Assembly: GCA_018064885.1 (NCBI GenBank)
Contig: JAGHUI010000097.1
Span: 1-61,750 of the forward strand
Reading direction: 5' to 3'
DNA: 61,750 nt
Source: Candidatus Minthosoma equi
Lineage (GTDB): Bacteria; Bacteroidota; Bacteroidia; Bacteroidales; Bacteroidaceae
Shown here: positions 1 through 8,764 of the stretch, piece by piece
Position numbering within the stretch: the stretch's first letter is position 1
Layout: each line of letters begins with the position of its first letter
The notes under the pieces: generated by a model
The model's database searches: none
The model's input: only the letters and a program-made list of their open reading frames with translations
Told to the model about the DNA's origin: nothing
Translations under genes and position numbers: made by a program

Positions 1-276
1 ATTGCCTGCGGTGTCAATGCCAGCCAGACTCGCGCGGTGATCGATGCTCTCATCAACCGTATGGTGGCGTTCATGCAGGTGGGCCACTCTATCCGTCTGG
101 GTGACTTTGGCTCGTTCAAGCCTGTGTTCAACGCTAAGTGCGTGAAGACTGCTGAGGAGGCTACGGCTGACACGGTGACTATCAAGAAGATCCAGTTCCG
201 TCCTGGCAAGGCGTTCCGCACTATGCTCAATGACCTTGAGGTGCAGAGCGCAAGCAAGACACTGGATGAGGAGTAA
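1..276 (+). CDS. HU/IHF-like DNA-binding protein, C-terminal part
   Basis: The frame is open from base 1 to the TAA at 274-276, so only the last 91 residues are in the window and the start lies upstream. The segment GHSIRLGDFGSFKP followed by a charged stretch and IQFRPGKAFRTMLND matches the Bacteroidales HU-like (HU-HIG) proteins, in which the equivalent arm binds DNA. A Gly-rich turn (LGDFGSF) and the RPGK element are the clearest signs. Such genes are abundant in this order and often sit beside amidase genes. The role is probably nucleoid binding; a specific target cannot be read. It is followed directly by a large inverted repeat. Confidence 0.8.
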   Translation: MACGVNASQTRAVIDALINRMVAFMQVGHSIRLGDFGSFKPVFNAKCVKTAEEATADTVTIKKIQFRPGKAFRTMLNDLEVQSASKTLDEE

Positions 277-660
277 GACCCTCTCCCCCGCTTCGCTCCC
301 CCTCTCCCGTTAAATAGGGAGAGGGAGTGCCATGCGGGACGAGGGCAAACCTAAACTGGGACATCCTAAGAGTAATTATTATCGTCTCAATTATTGTCTC
401 AATTATTTTTAATTATTGGAGTAAAAATAGCGTGGTCGCTTGCGACCAAAGCTTGTTGCATAGCACCACAGCGATTGAGTTCATAATCCAATAATCTACA
501 AGAATTGAGACGATAATTGAGACGATAATTTCTAACCTCACCTCTGCAACATCTGTTTTTTGTCAATTATATCAATGTATGCTTTTCCATTGCTCACATT
601 CTAAACTCCCTCTCCCTATTTAACGGGAGAGGGGGAGCTAAGCGGGGGAGAGGGTCTTTT
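277..660. repeat. Nested inverted repeat filling the uxaB downstream gap
   Basis: No gene is visible in these 384 bases. The outer arms (about 276-328 and 605-658) are inverted copies of roughly 53 bp with one mismatch seen. Each arm itself contains a 9-bp stem (300-308 with 317-325). A second pair (about 379-404 with 502-527) is also inverted, and each of its arms holds two copies of a 12-base unit ending in GTCTCAATT. A third pair is 411-419 with 487-495. The centre has a small hairpin GGTCGCTTGCGACC (434-447). The left arm comes just after the HU-like stop and the right arm just after the uxaB stop, so both arms may also act as terminators. The whole is MITE-like or foldback-like, but no target duplication was recognised. 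Confidence 0.75.
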
Positions 661-2133
661 TTACAAAATAGTCTTTACTGCTTCGAGCATTCCCTTTTCC
701 TGGATGAGGTCGAGGAATTCTTTGACCATCTGAGTGAGACCTGGAACGGTGTTGTTGAGGTTCTCCTTCCAGATGTTCTCTGCTGCGAGTACGCCTTCTG
801 CAACTTTCTGTGTGTCGCCTGTTGCCCAGAGGTCTTTGAGGAGCTGCATGATTTCTGGTGCGTCGTTTGGCTCGATTGGTGCGCCGTCAGCGCGTGTGCC
901 GCCCTTGTAGTATGTGATGATTGCTGCAAGTCCGAATACGAGGCCCTTTGGAAGCTCGCCCTTGCGCTCGAGATATACCTTCACGCCTGGGAGGTCGCGT
1001 GTCTCGTATTTAGGGAAGGAGTTGAGCATGATGGATGTCACCTGATGGTCAACGTATGGGTTGTTGAAGCGCTCAAGAACGTCTGTAGCGAACTGCTGAA
1101 GCTCATCCATTGGGAGGTTGAGCGTCTGCATGAGCTCGTCGAACTGCACCTTGTGGATGTACTTGCCGAGCACTTCGTGGTTGCATGCGTCACGGACGAT
1201 GTTCACGCCTGAGAGGTATGTCACTGGAGAGAGCACTGTGTGTGGGCCGTTGAGGAGAGTGACCTTGCGCTCATGGTATGGCTTCTCTGATGGTGCGATG
1301 AGGACGTTCAAGCCTGCCTTCTCTGCTGGGAATTCCTTCTTGAGGTCTTCAATGTCCATGTTCTCTGGCTTCTCGATAACCCAAAGGTGGAACACTTCGC
1401 CCTGAACTACGAGGTTGTCCTTGTAGCATACTTTCTCCTGAATCTCCTTGATTTCCTTGCGTGGGAAACCTGGAACGATGCGGTCAACGAGTGTTGCGCA
1501 TACATAATTATATTTAAAGAACCAGTCTTTGAATGCTTCGTAGTCAGCGCCGAAATCATCTTTCCAGAGCTCGATGTACTTGCTGATGCAGTCCTTGAGG
1601 TGATGGCCATTGAGGAAGATGAGCTCGCATGGCATGATGATGAGTCCCTTTGATGGGTCGCCGTTGAATGTCTTGAAGCGATGGTAGAGGAGCTGGGTGA
1701 GCTTGCCTGGGTAGCTTGATGCTGGAGCGTCAGAGAGCTTGCAAGCAGGGTCGAATGCGATACCAGCCTCTGTTGTGTTTGAGATGACGAAGCGGATCTC
1801 TGGCTGCTCAGCCAATGCCTCGTATGCCCAGAACTGGCTGTAAGGATTGATGGCGCGGCTGATACAGTCAACACGTGTGAGAGAGTTCACAGCCTCGCCG
1901 TTGAGACGTCCCTGAAGGTTCACATGGTAGAGGCAGTCCTGACCATTGAGCCAGTCAACCATACCTTTCTCGATTGGCTGAACAACTACAACAGATGAAT
2001 TGAAGTCTGTTTTCTGGTTCATGTTGTAGATGATCCAATCGACAAAACAACGGAGGAAATTACCCTCTCCAAACTGAATGATTCGCTCAGGAGCGTTGCT
2101 CTTAGGAGCTGTGCGTGCGTTTAAAGATTTCAT
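661..2133 (-). CDS. uxaB: Tagaturonate reductase (altronate oxidoreductase)
   Basis: This 490-residue protein matches tagaturonate reductase of the long-chain mannitol dehydrogenase family, which reduces D-tagaturonate to D-altronate with NADH in galacturonate breakdown in the cytoplasm. The N-terminal Rossmann segment IIQFGEGNFLRCF is seen near residues 18-30. The family catalytic pattern K-x4-N-x2-H is present as KVTLLNGPH at residues 290-298. Length is close to the E. coli enzyme (about 483). The ATG at 2133 is preceded by a good promoter on the same strand. It is divergent from uxaC, which supplies its substrate, so the pair forms a hexuronate locus. No uxaA or dedicated regulator is in the window. 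Confidence 0.93.
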   Translation of the reverse strand: MKSLNARTAPKSNAPERIIQFGEGNFLRCFVDWIIYNMNQKTDFNSSVVVVQPIEKGMVDWLNGQDCLYHVNLQGRLNGEAVNSLTRVDCISRAINPYSQFWAYEALAEQPEIRFVISNTTEAGIAFDPACKLSDAPASSYPGKLTQLLYHRFKTFNGDPSKGLIIMPCELIFLNGHHLKDCISKYIELWKDDFGADYEAFKDWFFKYNYVCATLVDRIVPGFPRKEIKEIQEKVCYKDNLVVQGEVFHLWVIEKPENMDIEDLKKEFPAEKAGLNVLIAPSEKPYHERKVTLLNGPHTVLSPVTYLSGVNIVRDACNHEVLGKYIHKVQFDELMQTLNLPMDELQQFATDVLERFNNPYVDHQVTSIMLNSFPKYETRDLPGVKVYLERKGELPKGLVFGLAAIITYYKGGTRADGAPIEPNDAPEIMQLLKDLWATGDTQKVAEGVLAAENIWKENLNNTVPGLTQMVKEFLDLIQEKGMLEAVKTIL

Positions 2134-2172
2134 TTTTCTATTAGTTATTTATAGTTTAGCAAATATTTGCGA

Positions 2173-2204
2173 CAAATTTAGACATTTTATTGCAACAATT
2201 CAAA
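2173..2204 (-). promoter_or_regulatory. uxaB promoter
   Basis: On the minus strand TTTG (2201-2204), 20 bases, then TAAATTTG (2173-2180) fits the Bacteroidetes sigma-ABfr consensus TTTG-N19-21-TAnnTTTG. It lies 40 bases before the uxaB start. Its -33 element sits inside the opposing uxaC promoter. Confidence 0.7.
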
Positions 2205-2222
2205 AATAATTGCGTATTTTTG
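2190..2222 (+). promoter_or_regulatory. uxaC promoter
   Basis: TATTTTTG (2215-2222) fits TAnnTTTG. A TTG at 2190-2192 is 22 bases upstream, a little far from the usual spacing. It faces and overlaps the uxaB promoter, so the two may exclude each other. Confidence 0.55.
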
Positions 2223-2264
2223 CAAAACAAAAGGCGAAATTAACCTAAAAACATATATTTGATC

Positions 2265-3683
2265 ATGAAACCATTTATGGACGAAAACTTCTTGCTTCAG
2301 AGCGAGACTGCGCAGAAGCTCTACCACGAGCACGCTGCTAAAATGCCTATCATCGACTATCACTGCCACCTCATCCCACAGATGGTGGCTGAGAACAAGC
2401 CTTTCGAGTCTATCGCTCAGATATGGCTCATGGGCGACCATTACAAGTGGCGCGCTATGCGCTCTAACGGTGTAGATGAGAGATTCTGCACAGGCAAGGA
2501 CACTACGGACTGGGAGAAGTTTGAGAAGTGGGCTGAGACTGTTCCTTACACTTTCCGCAACCCTCTCTACCACTGGACACACCTTGAGCTGAAGACTGCT
2601 TTCGGCATCGACAAGCTTCTCTCTCCTGAGACAGCAAAGGAGATATATGAGGAGTGCAACGAGCAGATCAAGAACGATCCTAAGTTCTGCCCACGCGGAC
2701 TCATGGAGCACTACAACGTGAAGGTTGTTTGCACAACTGACGATCCTATCGACTCTCTCCAGTACCACAAGCAGGTGGCAGACGATCCTACAGCAAAGAC
2801 TAAGATGCTCCCAACATGGCGTCCTGACAAGGCTATGGCTGTTGAGGTTCCTGCAAACTTCAAGGCTTACGTAGAAGCTCTCTCACAGGCTTCTGGCAAG
2901 AACATCAGCAACTTCAATGACTTCATCGATGCTATCCAGAACCGTCACGACTTCTTCGCATCTATGGGCTGCAAGCTCTCTGACCACGGAATCGAGGAGT
3001 TCTATGCTGAGGACTACACAGATGCTGAGATCAAGGCTATCTTCGACAAAGTCTATGGCGGCGCAGAGCTCACACAGGAGGAGATTCTCAAGTTCAAGAG
3101 CGCTATGATGTTCATCTTCGGCGTGATGGATGCAGAGACAAACTGGGCTCAGCAGTTCCACTACGGAGCTATCCGCGACAACAATACAAAGATGTTCAAG
3201 CTTCTCGGTCCTGACACAGGCTTCGACTCTATCGGCGAGTTCACTACTGCAAAGAAGTGCTCTAAGTTCCTAAACCGTCTCAACATGGAGGGCAAGCTTG
3301 CTAAGACTATCCTCTACAACCTCAACCCATGCGCCAACGAAGTGCTCGCTACTATGCTCGGCAACTTCCAGGACGGCTCTGTTCCTGGCAAGATTCAGTT
3401 CGGCTCTGGATGGTGGTTTCTCGACCAGAAGGACGGCATGACAAAGCAGATGAACGCTCTTTCTGTACTCGGTCTCCTGAGCCGTTTCGTTGGTATGCTT
3501 ACTGACTCTCGCTCATTCCTTTCATACCCACGCCACGAGTATTTCCGCCGCATTCTCTGCAACCTCGTTGCTACCGACATCGAGAACGGCGAGGTGCCTT
3601 ACACAGGATATGAGGCTGAGCGTGTGAACCAGATGATTGAAGACATCAGCTACAACAACGCTAAGAACTACTTCCAGTTCTAA
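2265..3683 (+). CDS. uxaC: Uronate (glucuronate/galacturonate) isomerase
   Basis: A 472-residue protein of the uronate isomerase family, which converts D-glucuronate to D-fructuronate and D-galacturonate to D-tagaturonate in the cytoplasm. The metal-binding motif HCH is at residues 33-35 (IIDYHCHL). The C-terminal end SYPRHEYFRRILCNLV is typical of the family, and the length matches E. coli UxaC (470). I chose the ATG at 2265, where the family N-terminus MKPFMDENF begins; a TTG two codons earlier is less likely. It is divergent from uxaB and followed after 42 bases by malQ with no terminator between, so read-through is possible. Confidence 0.95.
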   Translation: MKPFMDENFLLQSETAQKLYHEHAAKMPIIDYHCHLIPQMVAENKPFESIAQIWLMGDHYKWRAMRSNGVDERFCTGKDTTDWEKFEKWAETVPYTFRNPLYHWTHLELKTAFGIDKLLSPETAKEIYEECNEQIKNDPKFCPRGLMEHYNVKVVCTTDDPIDSLQYHKQVADDPTAKTKMLPTWRPDKAMAVEVPANFKAYVEALSQASGKNISNFNDFIDAIQNRHDFFASMGCKLSDHGIEEFYAEDYTDAEIKAIFDKVYGGAELTQEEILKFKSAMMFIFGVMDAETNWAQQFHYGAIRDNNTKMFKLLGPDTGFDSIGEFTTAKKCSKFLNRLNMEGKLAKTILYNLNPCANEVLATMLGNFQDGSVPGKIQFGSGWWFLDQKDGMTKQMNALSVLGLLSRFVGMLTDSRSFLSYPRHEYFRRILCNLVATDIENGEVPYTGYEAERVNQMIEDISYNNAKNYFQF

Positions 3684-3725
3684 TTCGCGTACTGAACTTT
3701 CAGCTAAATAGACAAACCATACATC

Positions 3726-6419
3726 ATGAAAATCCGTTTTAACATAGAATATGTGACACAATGGGGCGAGGAACTCCGTGTGCAATTGACGAAGATTGCC
3801 AAAGATGGGCAGACGAAAGCTATGAAGGAAATTCAGCTTGACACCTTCGATGGCAAAACGTGGGAAGGAGAAACTACTTTCCAAAACACTGGCGCTGCTG
3901 GCATTGAGTACAAATACGCAATGTACAATCAGGGCGAGCTGGTGTGGACTGAATGGGAAGTTGCACCTCACAAGCTCATGTTCGATGGCGTGACAAACAG
4001 CTACATTCTCTCAGACAAGTGGAGGCCTATCCCTGACGATCTGCCTCTCTTCTCGTCTGCATACACAGAATGTGTCGGCGCGCAAAGCGATGGTTATAAG
4101 GCTACTGATACGCTATACTCCTCTACCCTTCAGCTCCGCACCGTTGAGCCAAGACTCAGAAAGGGTGAATACCTTGCTGTGTGCGGCAGTTCTATTCAGT
4201 TAGGCGAATGGAAGAAAGCAAAGAGAATGGAGATGATAAATCTTCAGGAATGGGCCGTGAACATAGATGCTGACATGCTGTTCGATGTGGCAGAATATAA
4301 ATATGTGGTGGTTGACAAGAATGGTGATATTCTGCGCTGGGAAGAAGGAAGCAACCGTCGTCTCCGCACTCCAAAGCTTATGCCAAAGCAGATGTGGATT
4401 AAGACTGATGGTCAGCCAAACCTCAGCAGCAACAATTGGAAAGCAGCAGGTGTTGTAATCCCTGTTTTCTCTATCCGCACTAACAAGAGCTATGGTGTTG
4501 GTGACTTTGGAGACCTTAAAGCTCTTATCCAGTGGGCTGTCAAGACAAAGATGCATGCTATTCAGATTTTGCCTATCAATGACACTATGATGACAGGCAA
4601 ATGGCAAGACAGCTACCCTTACAATTCCATTTCAATTTATGCTTTCCATCCATTATACTGCGACTTGAATGCTCTTCCAAAGCTTAGCGACAAACTTGCC
4701 ATGGAGAAGTTCATGATGAAGCAGCAAGAGCTTAATGCTCTCACACAGATTGACTATGAGCAGGTTATTGCTTTGAAGATGGATTATCTCCGCAAGGTTT
4801 ATGCCCAGGAAAGCAAGAAAGTGCTTGAAAGCGACGGGTTTAAGTCTTTCTTCGACAGCAATAAGGATTGGTTGGTTCCATACGCAGCATTCTCATATTT
4901 GAGAGACATTTATGGCACACCTGTATTCCAGGAATGGCCTGAATACAGCACATATAATAAGAAAGAAATAGATAAGCTCACAGCTCAGGACAGTAAGGAT
5001 TACGACAAGGTTGCACTCTATTACTACATTCAGTATCAGCTTCATTTGCAGTTGCTTGATGCAAGAAACGAAGCTCGCAAGCAAGGTGTGATTCTTAAGG
5101 GCGACATCCCTATTGGCATCAGTCGCACAAGTGTGGAAGCATGGGCAGAGCCAAAATACTTCAACCTTGATGGACAGGCAGGTGCCCCACCTGATGATTT
5201 CTCCGTTAATGGACAGAACTGGGGATTCCCAACATACAATTGGGATGCAATGGCAGAAGACGGTTACAGCTGGTGGATTCGCCGTTTCCAGAAGATGGCA
5301 GAATACTTCGATGCTTACCGCATTGACCATGTGCTCGGATTCTTCCGCATCTGGGAAATTCCTACTCACAGCGTGCATGGATTGCTGGGCCAGTTCTCTC
5401 CTGCAATGCCAATGAGTATTGGAGAGATAGAGAGCTACGGCTTGCATTTCAATGCTGAGCAAATGACTCGTCCTTACATTACAGACAGCAGCCTTGAACA
5501 GATATTTGGCTATCGTGCTGATTTGGTGAAGAGTATCTATCTTGACAAACGATCTGACGGCAGATATGATTTGAAAGACATGTTTGCAAGCCAGAGACGA
5601 ATAGAGGCTGAGTTCCAGAAGATTGGTAAAACCGACGAGGACACAATCGCATTGCGCGATGGTCTTTACACATTGGCATCCTGCGTTCTTTTTGTTCCTG
5701 ACAGAAAGAGCAGAGACGGATATCATCCAAGAATATCTGCCCAGATGGATTATGCTTATGCTGCTCTCTCTGATTTCGAGAAGGAAGCATTCAACCGTCT
5801 GTACAATGACTATTTCTATCGCCGTCATAATGACTTCTGGTATAAGGAAGCCATGAAGAAACTGCCTGTTCTCACTCAGTCAACACGAATGCTGGTTTGT
5901 GCAGAAGACCTCGGCATGGTGCCAGATTGTGTGCCTTGGGTGATGGAGAATCTGAAGGTTCTTTCTCTGGAGATTCAGACAATGCCAAAGTCACCAGCTT
6001 TGCAGTTTGGTCATCTGTGGGAAAACCCATACCGTTCAGTAGCAACTATCTCTACTCATGACATGAGTCCGCTGAGACTCTGGTGGGACGAAGACGAAGA
6101 GCGTGCTCAGCAGTTCTACAACAATGCTCTCTACAAAGATGGCCCAGCACCTCATCCTGCTCCAGGATGGCTCTGCGAGGATGTTGTAGCAACTCATCTG
6201 TTCTGTCCTTCAATCCTGTGCTTGCTCTCATTGCAAGACCTCCTTTCCATGGATGAGGATCTTCGCTTGCCAGATGCATCAGCAGAGCGTATCAACATTC
6301 CAGCAAACCCTCGTCACTACTGGCGTTACCGCATGCATTTGACAATAGAGCAATTATTGAACTCAAATTCTTTCAACCAAAGACTGAGAGATCTGATTGA
6401 GAACTCTGGACGCGGATAA
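3726..6419 (+). CDS. malQ: 4-alpha-glucanotransferase with two CBM20 domains
   Basis: An 897-residue amylomaltase of family GH77 that transfers alpha-1,4-glucan segments between maltodextrins. The first about 130 residues and residues about 130-250 look like two CBM20 starch-binding domains (for example GEYLAVCGSSIQLGEW), the arrangement of plant DPE2-type enzymes. The GH77 domain follows from about residue 255. Expected catalytic residues are seen: Asp534 in YRIDHVLGFF, Glu727 in VCAEDLG and Asp779 in STHDMSPLRL. There is no signal peptide, so it is probably cytoplasmic. It would feed glucan ends to the glycogen phosphorylase encoded at 49-51.7 kb. A DUF5715 gene starts 5 bases after its stop. 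Confidence 0.94.
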   Translation: MKIRFNIEYVTQWGEELRVQLTKIAKDGQTKAMKEIQLDTFDGKTWEGETTFQNTGAAGIEYKYAMYNQGELVWTEWEVAPHKLMFDGVTNSYILSDKWRPIPDDLPLFSSAYTECVGAQSDGYKATDTLYSSTLQLRTVEPRLRKGEYLAVCGSSIQLGEWKKAKRMEMINLQEWAVNIDADMLFDVAEYKYVVVDKNGDILRWEEGSNRRLRTPKLMPKQMWIKTDGQPNLSSNNWKAAGVVIPVFSIRTNKSYGVGDFGDLKALIQWAVKTKMHAIQILPINDTMMTGKWQDSYPYNSISIYAFHPLYCDLNALPKLSDKLAMEKFMMKQQELNALTQIDYEQVIALKMDYLRKVYAQESKKVLESDGFKSFFDSNKDWLVPYAAFSYLRDIYGTPVFQEWPEYSTYNKKEIDKLTAQDSKDYDKVALYYYIQYQLHLQLLDARNEARKQGVILKGDIPIGISRTSVEAWAEPKYFNLDGQAGAPPDDFSVNGQNWGFPTYNWDAMAEDGYSWWIRRFQKMAEYFDAYRIDHVLGFFRIWEIPTHSVHGLLGQFSPAMPMSIGEIESYGLHFNAEQMTRPYITDSSLEQIFGYRADLVKSIYLDKRSDGRYDLKDMFASQRRIEAEFQKIGKTDEDTIALRDGLYTLASCVLFVPDRKSRDGYHPRISAQMDYAYAALSDFEKEAFNRLYNDYFYRRHNDFWYKEAMKKLPVLTQSTRMLVCAEDLGMVPDCVPWVMENLKVLSLEIQTMPKSPALQFGHLWENPYRSVATISTHDMSPLRLWWDEDEERAQQFYNNALYKDGPAPHPAPGWLCEDVVATHLFCPSILCLLSLQDLLSMDEDLRLPDASAERINIPANPRHYWRYRMHLTIEQLLNSNSFNQRLRDLIENSGRG

Positions 6420-6424
6420 ATTAT

Positions 6425-7333
6425 ATGAGCTCGGAAAAACATAAGAAATCAAAATACAGCAAACCTAAGTTCCTCATCGCTTTTCTTATAGCGATGGGGT
6501 TCTTTGCGGGAATAAGGCATGCTTTCTCGCTAGACATTCCTTTGCACATTCCTGAACATTATGAACAGGAAGAGATGGTTGACTCGCTTCCTGATGTGGA
6601 ATACATAGAGGATGAACTTCCTGAAATACCAATGGAGGAAACTGAGGCAAACCCAATGGATAGCATTCCTGAGGATTCTGCAAGCATCTATGACTCTGCG
6701 AACACCAGCGACACAGATACTCTTTTCGCTGACAGCAATGAGGAAAACAGCAATGCGCACAGGGTTCGCGGAGTGTGGAGCTACGATGCGTGTTTCCCTG
6801 ATATTCAGGATGTTCAGATTTTAGCAGCAAAGAAGAATGGAATAAAGCCAGTAAAGACTCGCGCCGAAGCTGACAAACTGGTCAAGTCGCACAAGCTGGT
6901 CAACATACAGCACTCTCCATTCTATACTGTTGACAATCTCACACATTCAATACCATACCTTGTTCCCCGAGCCCAGCACTTGGTGAACACAATATGCTTG
7001 AATTTCATCGACTCTTGTCAAGTGAAGAATATTCCCCTCTGCTTGCCTATGATCAGTTCTGTACTTCGAACTACTGATGATGTGACAAAACTGCAAAGGG
7101 GAAACAAGAATGCCACAACCAATTCATGCCATTGCTACGGCACAACTGTTGACATCGCCTATAACCGCTTTGTTCCCGTTACAGGAAGTTACGACAGTAA
7201 AGGCACTCTCATCCGCTGGGACGAAACAAGGAAACAAATTCTCAGCGAGGTGCTGGACGATCTGCGAAGACAGGGATTGTGCTATGTGAAGTATGAAAGA
7301 AAACAAGGATGCTTCCATCTTACTGTAAGATAG
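6425..7333 (+). CDS. DUF5715 family protein, membrane-anchored, M15-peptidase-like
   Basis: A 302-residue protein with a lysine-rich start and one hydrophobic segment at about residues 14-34 (FLIAFLIAMGFFAGI), followed by a long acidic, Ser/Asp/Glu-rich linker (about 40-110). The C-terminal domain has SSVLRT, a RGN segment, NSCHCYGTTVDIAYNRF and a final CFHLTV. This resembles DUF5715 proteins, which look like VanY/M15 D-Ala-D-Ala carboxypeptidases; the His/Asp of CHCYGTTVDIAY and the last His could be metal ligands. The domain probably faces the periplasm. Its start is 5 bases after malQ, so they may be cotranscribed. Peptidase activity is inference. Confidence 0.7.
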   Translation: MSSEKHKKSKYSKPKFLIAFLIAMGFFAGIRHAFSLDIPLHIPEHYEQEEMVDSLPDVEYIEDELPEIPMEETEANPMDSIPEDSASIYDSANTSDTDTLFADSNEENSNAHRVRGVWSYDACFPDIQDVQILAAKKNGIKPVKTRAEADKLVKSHKLVNIQHSPFYTVDNLTHSIPYLVPRAQHLVNTICLNFIDSCQVKNIPLCLPMISSVLRTTDDVTKLQRGNKNATTNSCHCYGTTVDIAYNRFVPVTGSYDSKGTLIRWDETRKQILSEVLDDLRRQGLCYVKYERKQGCFHLTVR

Positions 7334-7384
7334 TTATCGTTTTGGTTTTCGTTTTAGTTTTAGTTATCGTTTTAGTTAAACCAC

Positions 7385-8713
7385 ATGAAGTTTATAGATC
7401 TTTTTGCAGGCATAGGAGGGTTCCATTTGGCTTTGAGCCGATTGGGGCATGAATGTGTCTTTGCCTCGGAGATAAAGCCAAGGCTGCGAAAGGTATATAA
7501 ACAGAATTTCCCCGACACGCCTATTGAAGGCGACATCACCAAGATTGAGATGGAGGAGATTCCTGCTCACGACATACTCTGCGGAGGCTTCCCATGCCAG
7601 CCTTTCTCTTTTGCAGGCAAGAAGCTTGGATTTGACGATGAGAAAGGGCGCGGAAACTTATTCCTTGAGATATGCCGAGTACTGGAATATCACAAGCCTA
7701 CATACATCTTCCTTGAGAACGTATCTGCCCTACCCGGTCATGACGAAGGAAGAACTTGGAAAGTGATTCAGCAGAAGCTTGATGAGCTTGGCTACGACAT
7801 AAAATCCAAGGTCATCTCTCCTCATGAGTTTGGCATTCCTCAGCATCGTCCTCGCTTCTATATTGTAGGAAAAAGAAGAGATGCCGACATTATCTGCCTT
7901 GACCGCTTCAAGTTCCCGAAGATAAGCAGAAAGAGCGATGTGCACACCATAGTTGATGAGAACGATGTTTATGGACTTCATGTTGTTCGTCCACAGATAT
8001 GCGAGGTGTTCGACCTTTGGCAAGAGTTTGTAAACAACACCGTGGAGCGCGACGGCATAATGCCTTCATTCTGCCTGAAGACATGGGAATTTGGAGCCGA
8101 CTACGCCTTTGAGGATGTTGCACCAGCACATCAGCCAATAGAAAAGCTCGTTGGCAGAAAAGGGGCATACGGCATACCGCTCAAAGGAGAGACAAGAGAA
8201 GAGCTCATCAGCGGGCTTCCCGACATGGCACAGAAAAAAGAGCAGAGAGTATGGCCCGAGCCAAAAGTGATTCTCACTCGCCAGAACCGTGAATTCTATG
8301 AGCGACATAAGGACTGGATAGAGCCATGGAAAAAGAAGATTATGAAGTTCCCACGCACTCAGCAATCATTTGAATGGTCAACGGATCAGGGAGATTACGA
8401 CCTGCACCATTTCGTAATACAGCTGCGTCCCTCTGGCGTTAGAATTAGAAGGACTAACTATGTCCCAACAATAACCTTGTGCACCACAGCAACACCAATA
8501 ATTCCTTGGGTGCGCATCCCGATAAAAGGAACAAACCTCACACCACACGATGTTCGCTGGGGAAGATACATCTCGCCTAAGGAAGCCGCAAGAATACAAA
8601 GCATGGACATGCTCGACCTGTCCACACTCAGCCGCACACAACAGTTTATGGCACTTGGAAATGCCGTAAATGTTCATGTTGTGGAAATGATTGCAAGACA
8701 ATTGCTCCCTTAA
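7385..8713 (+). CDS. DNA (cytosine-5) methyltransferase
   Basis: A 442-residue C5-methyltransferase that would methylate cytosine in a specific DNA sequence using AdoMet. Motifs appear in canonical order: LFAGIGG at residues 6-12 (AdoMet), GGFPCQPFS with catalytic Cys71, ENV at 111-113, QHRPRFYIVG at 153-162 and GNAV at 425-428. The target recognition region lies about 180-350; its site cannot be read. No restriction endonuclease or very-short-patch repair gene adjoins it, so it appears to be an orphan enzyme. It is preceded by a T-rich repeat (7331-7378) with two copies of TAGTTATCGTTTT. It ends facing the sensor kinase gene. Confidence 0.93.
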   Translation: MKFIDLFAGIGGFHLALSRLGHECVFASEIKPRLRKVYKQNFPDTPIEGDITKIEMEEIPAHDILCGGFPCQPFSFAGKKLGFDDEKGRGNLFLEICRVLEYHKPTYIFLENVSALPGHDEGRTWKVIQQKLDELGYDIKSKVISPHEFGIPQHRPRFYIVGKRRDADIICLDRFKFPKISRKSDVHTIVDENDVYGLHVVRPQICEVFDLWQEFVNNTVERDGIMPSFCLKTWEFGADYAFEDVAPAHQPIEKLVGRKGAYGIPLKGETREELISGLPDMAQKKEQRVWPEPKVILTRQNREFYERHKDWIEPWKKKIMKFPRTQQSFEWSTDQGDYDLHHFVIQLRPSGVRIRRTNYVPTITLCTTATPIIPWVRIPIKGTNLTPHDVRWGRYISPKEAARIQSMDMLDLSTLSRTQQFMALGNAVNVHVVEMIARQLLP

Positions 8714-8764
8714 GAGATTAAAGCCTTAAGAAATCAAGACCTTAAAAGCATAACATAGAAGATA

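Noticed and set aside
4893-5828. 311-codon open frame on the minus strand
   Set aside because: It is antisense to malQ, whose catalytic motifs are intact here, and resembles no protein.
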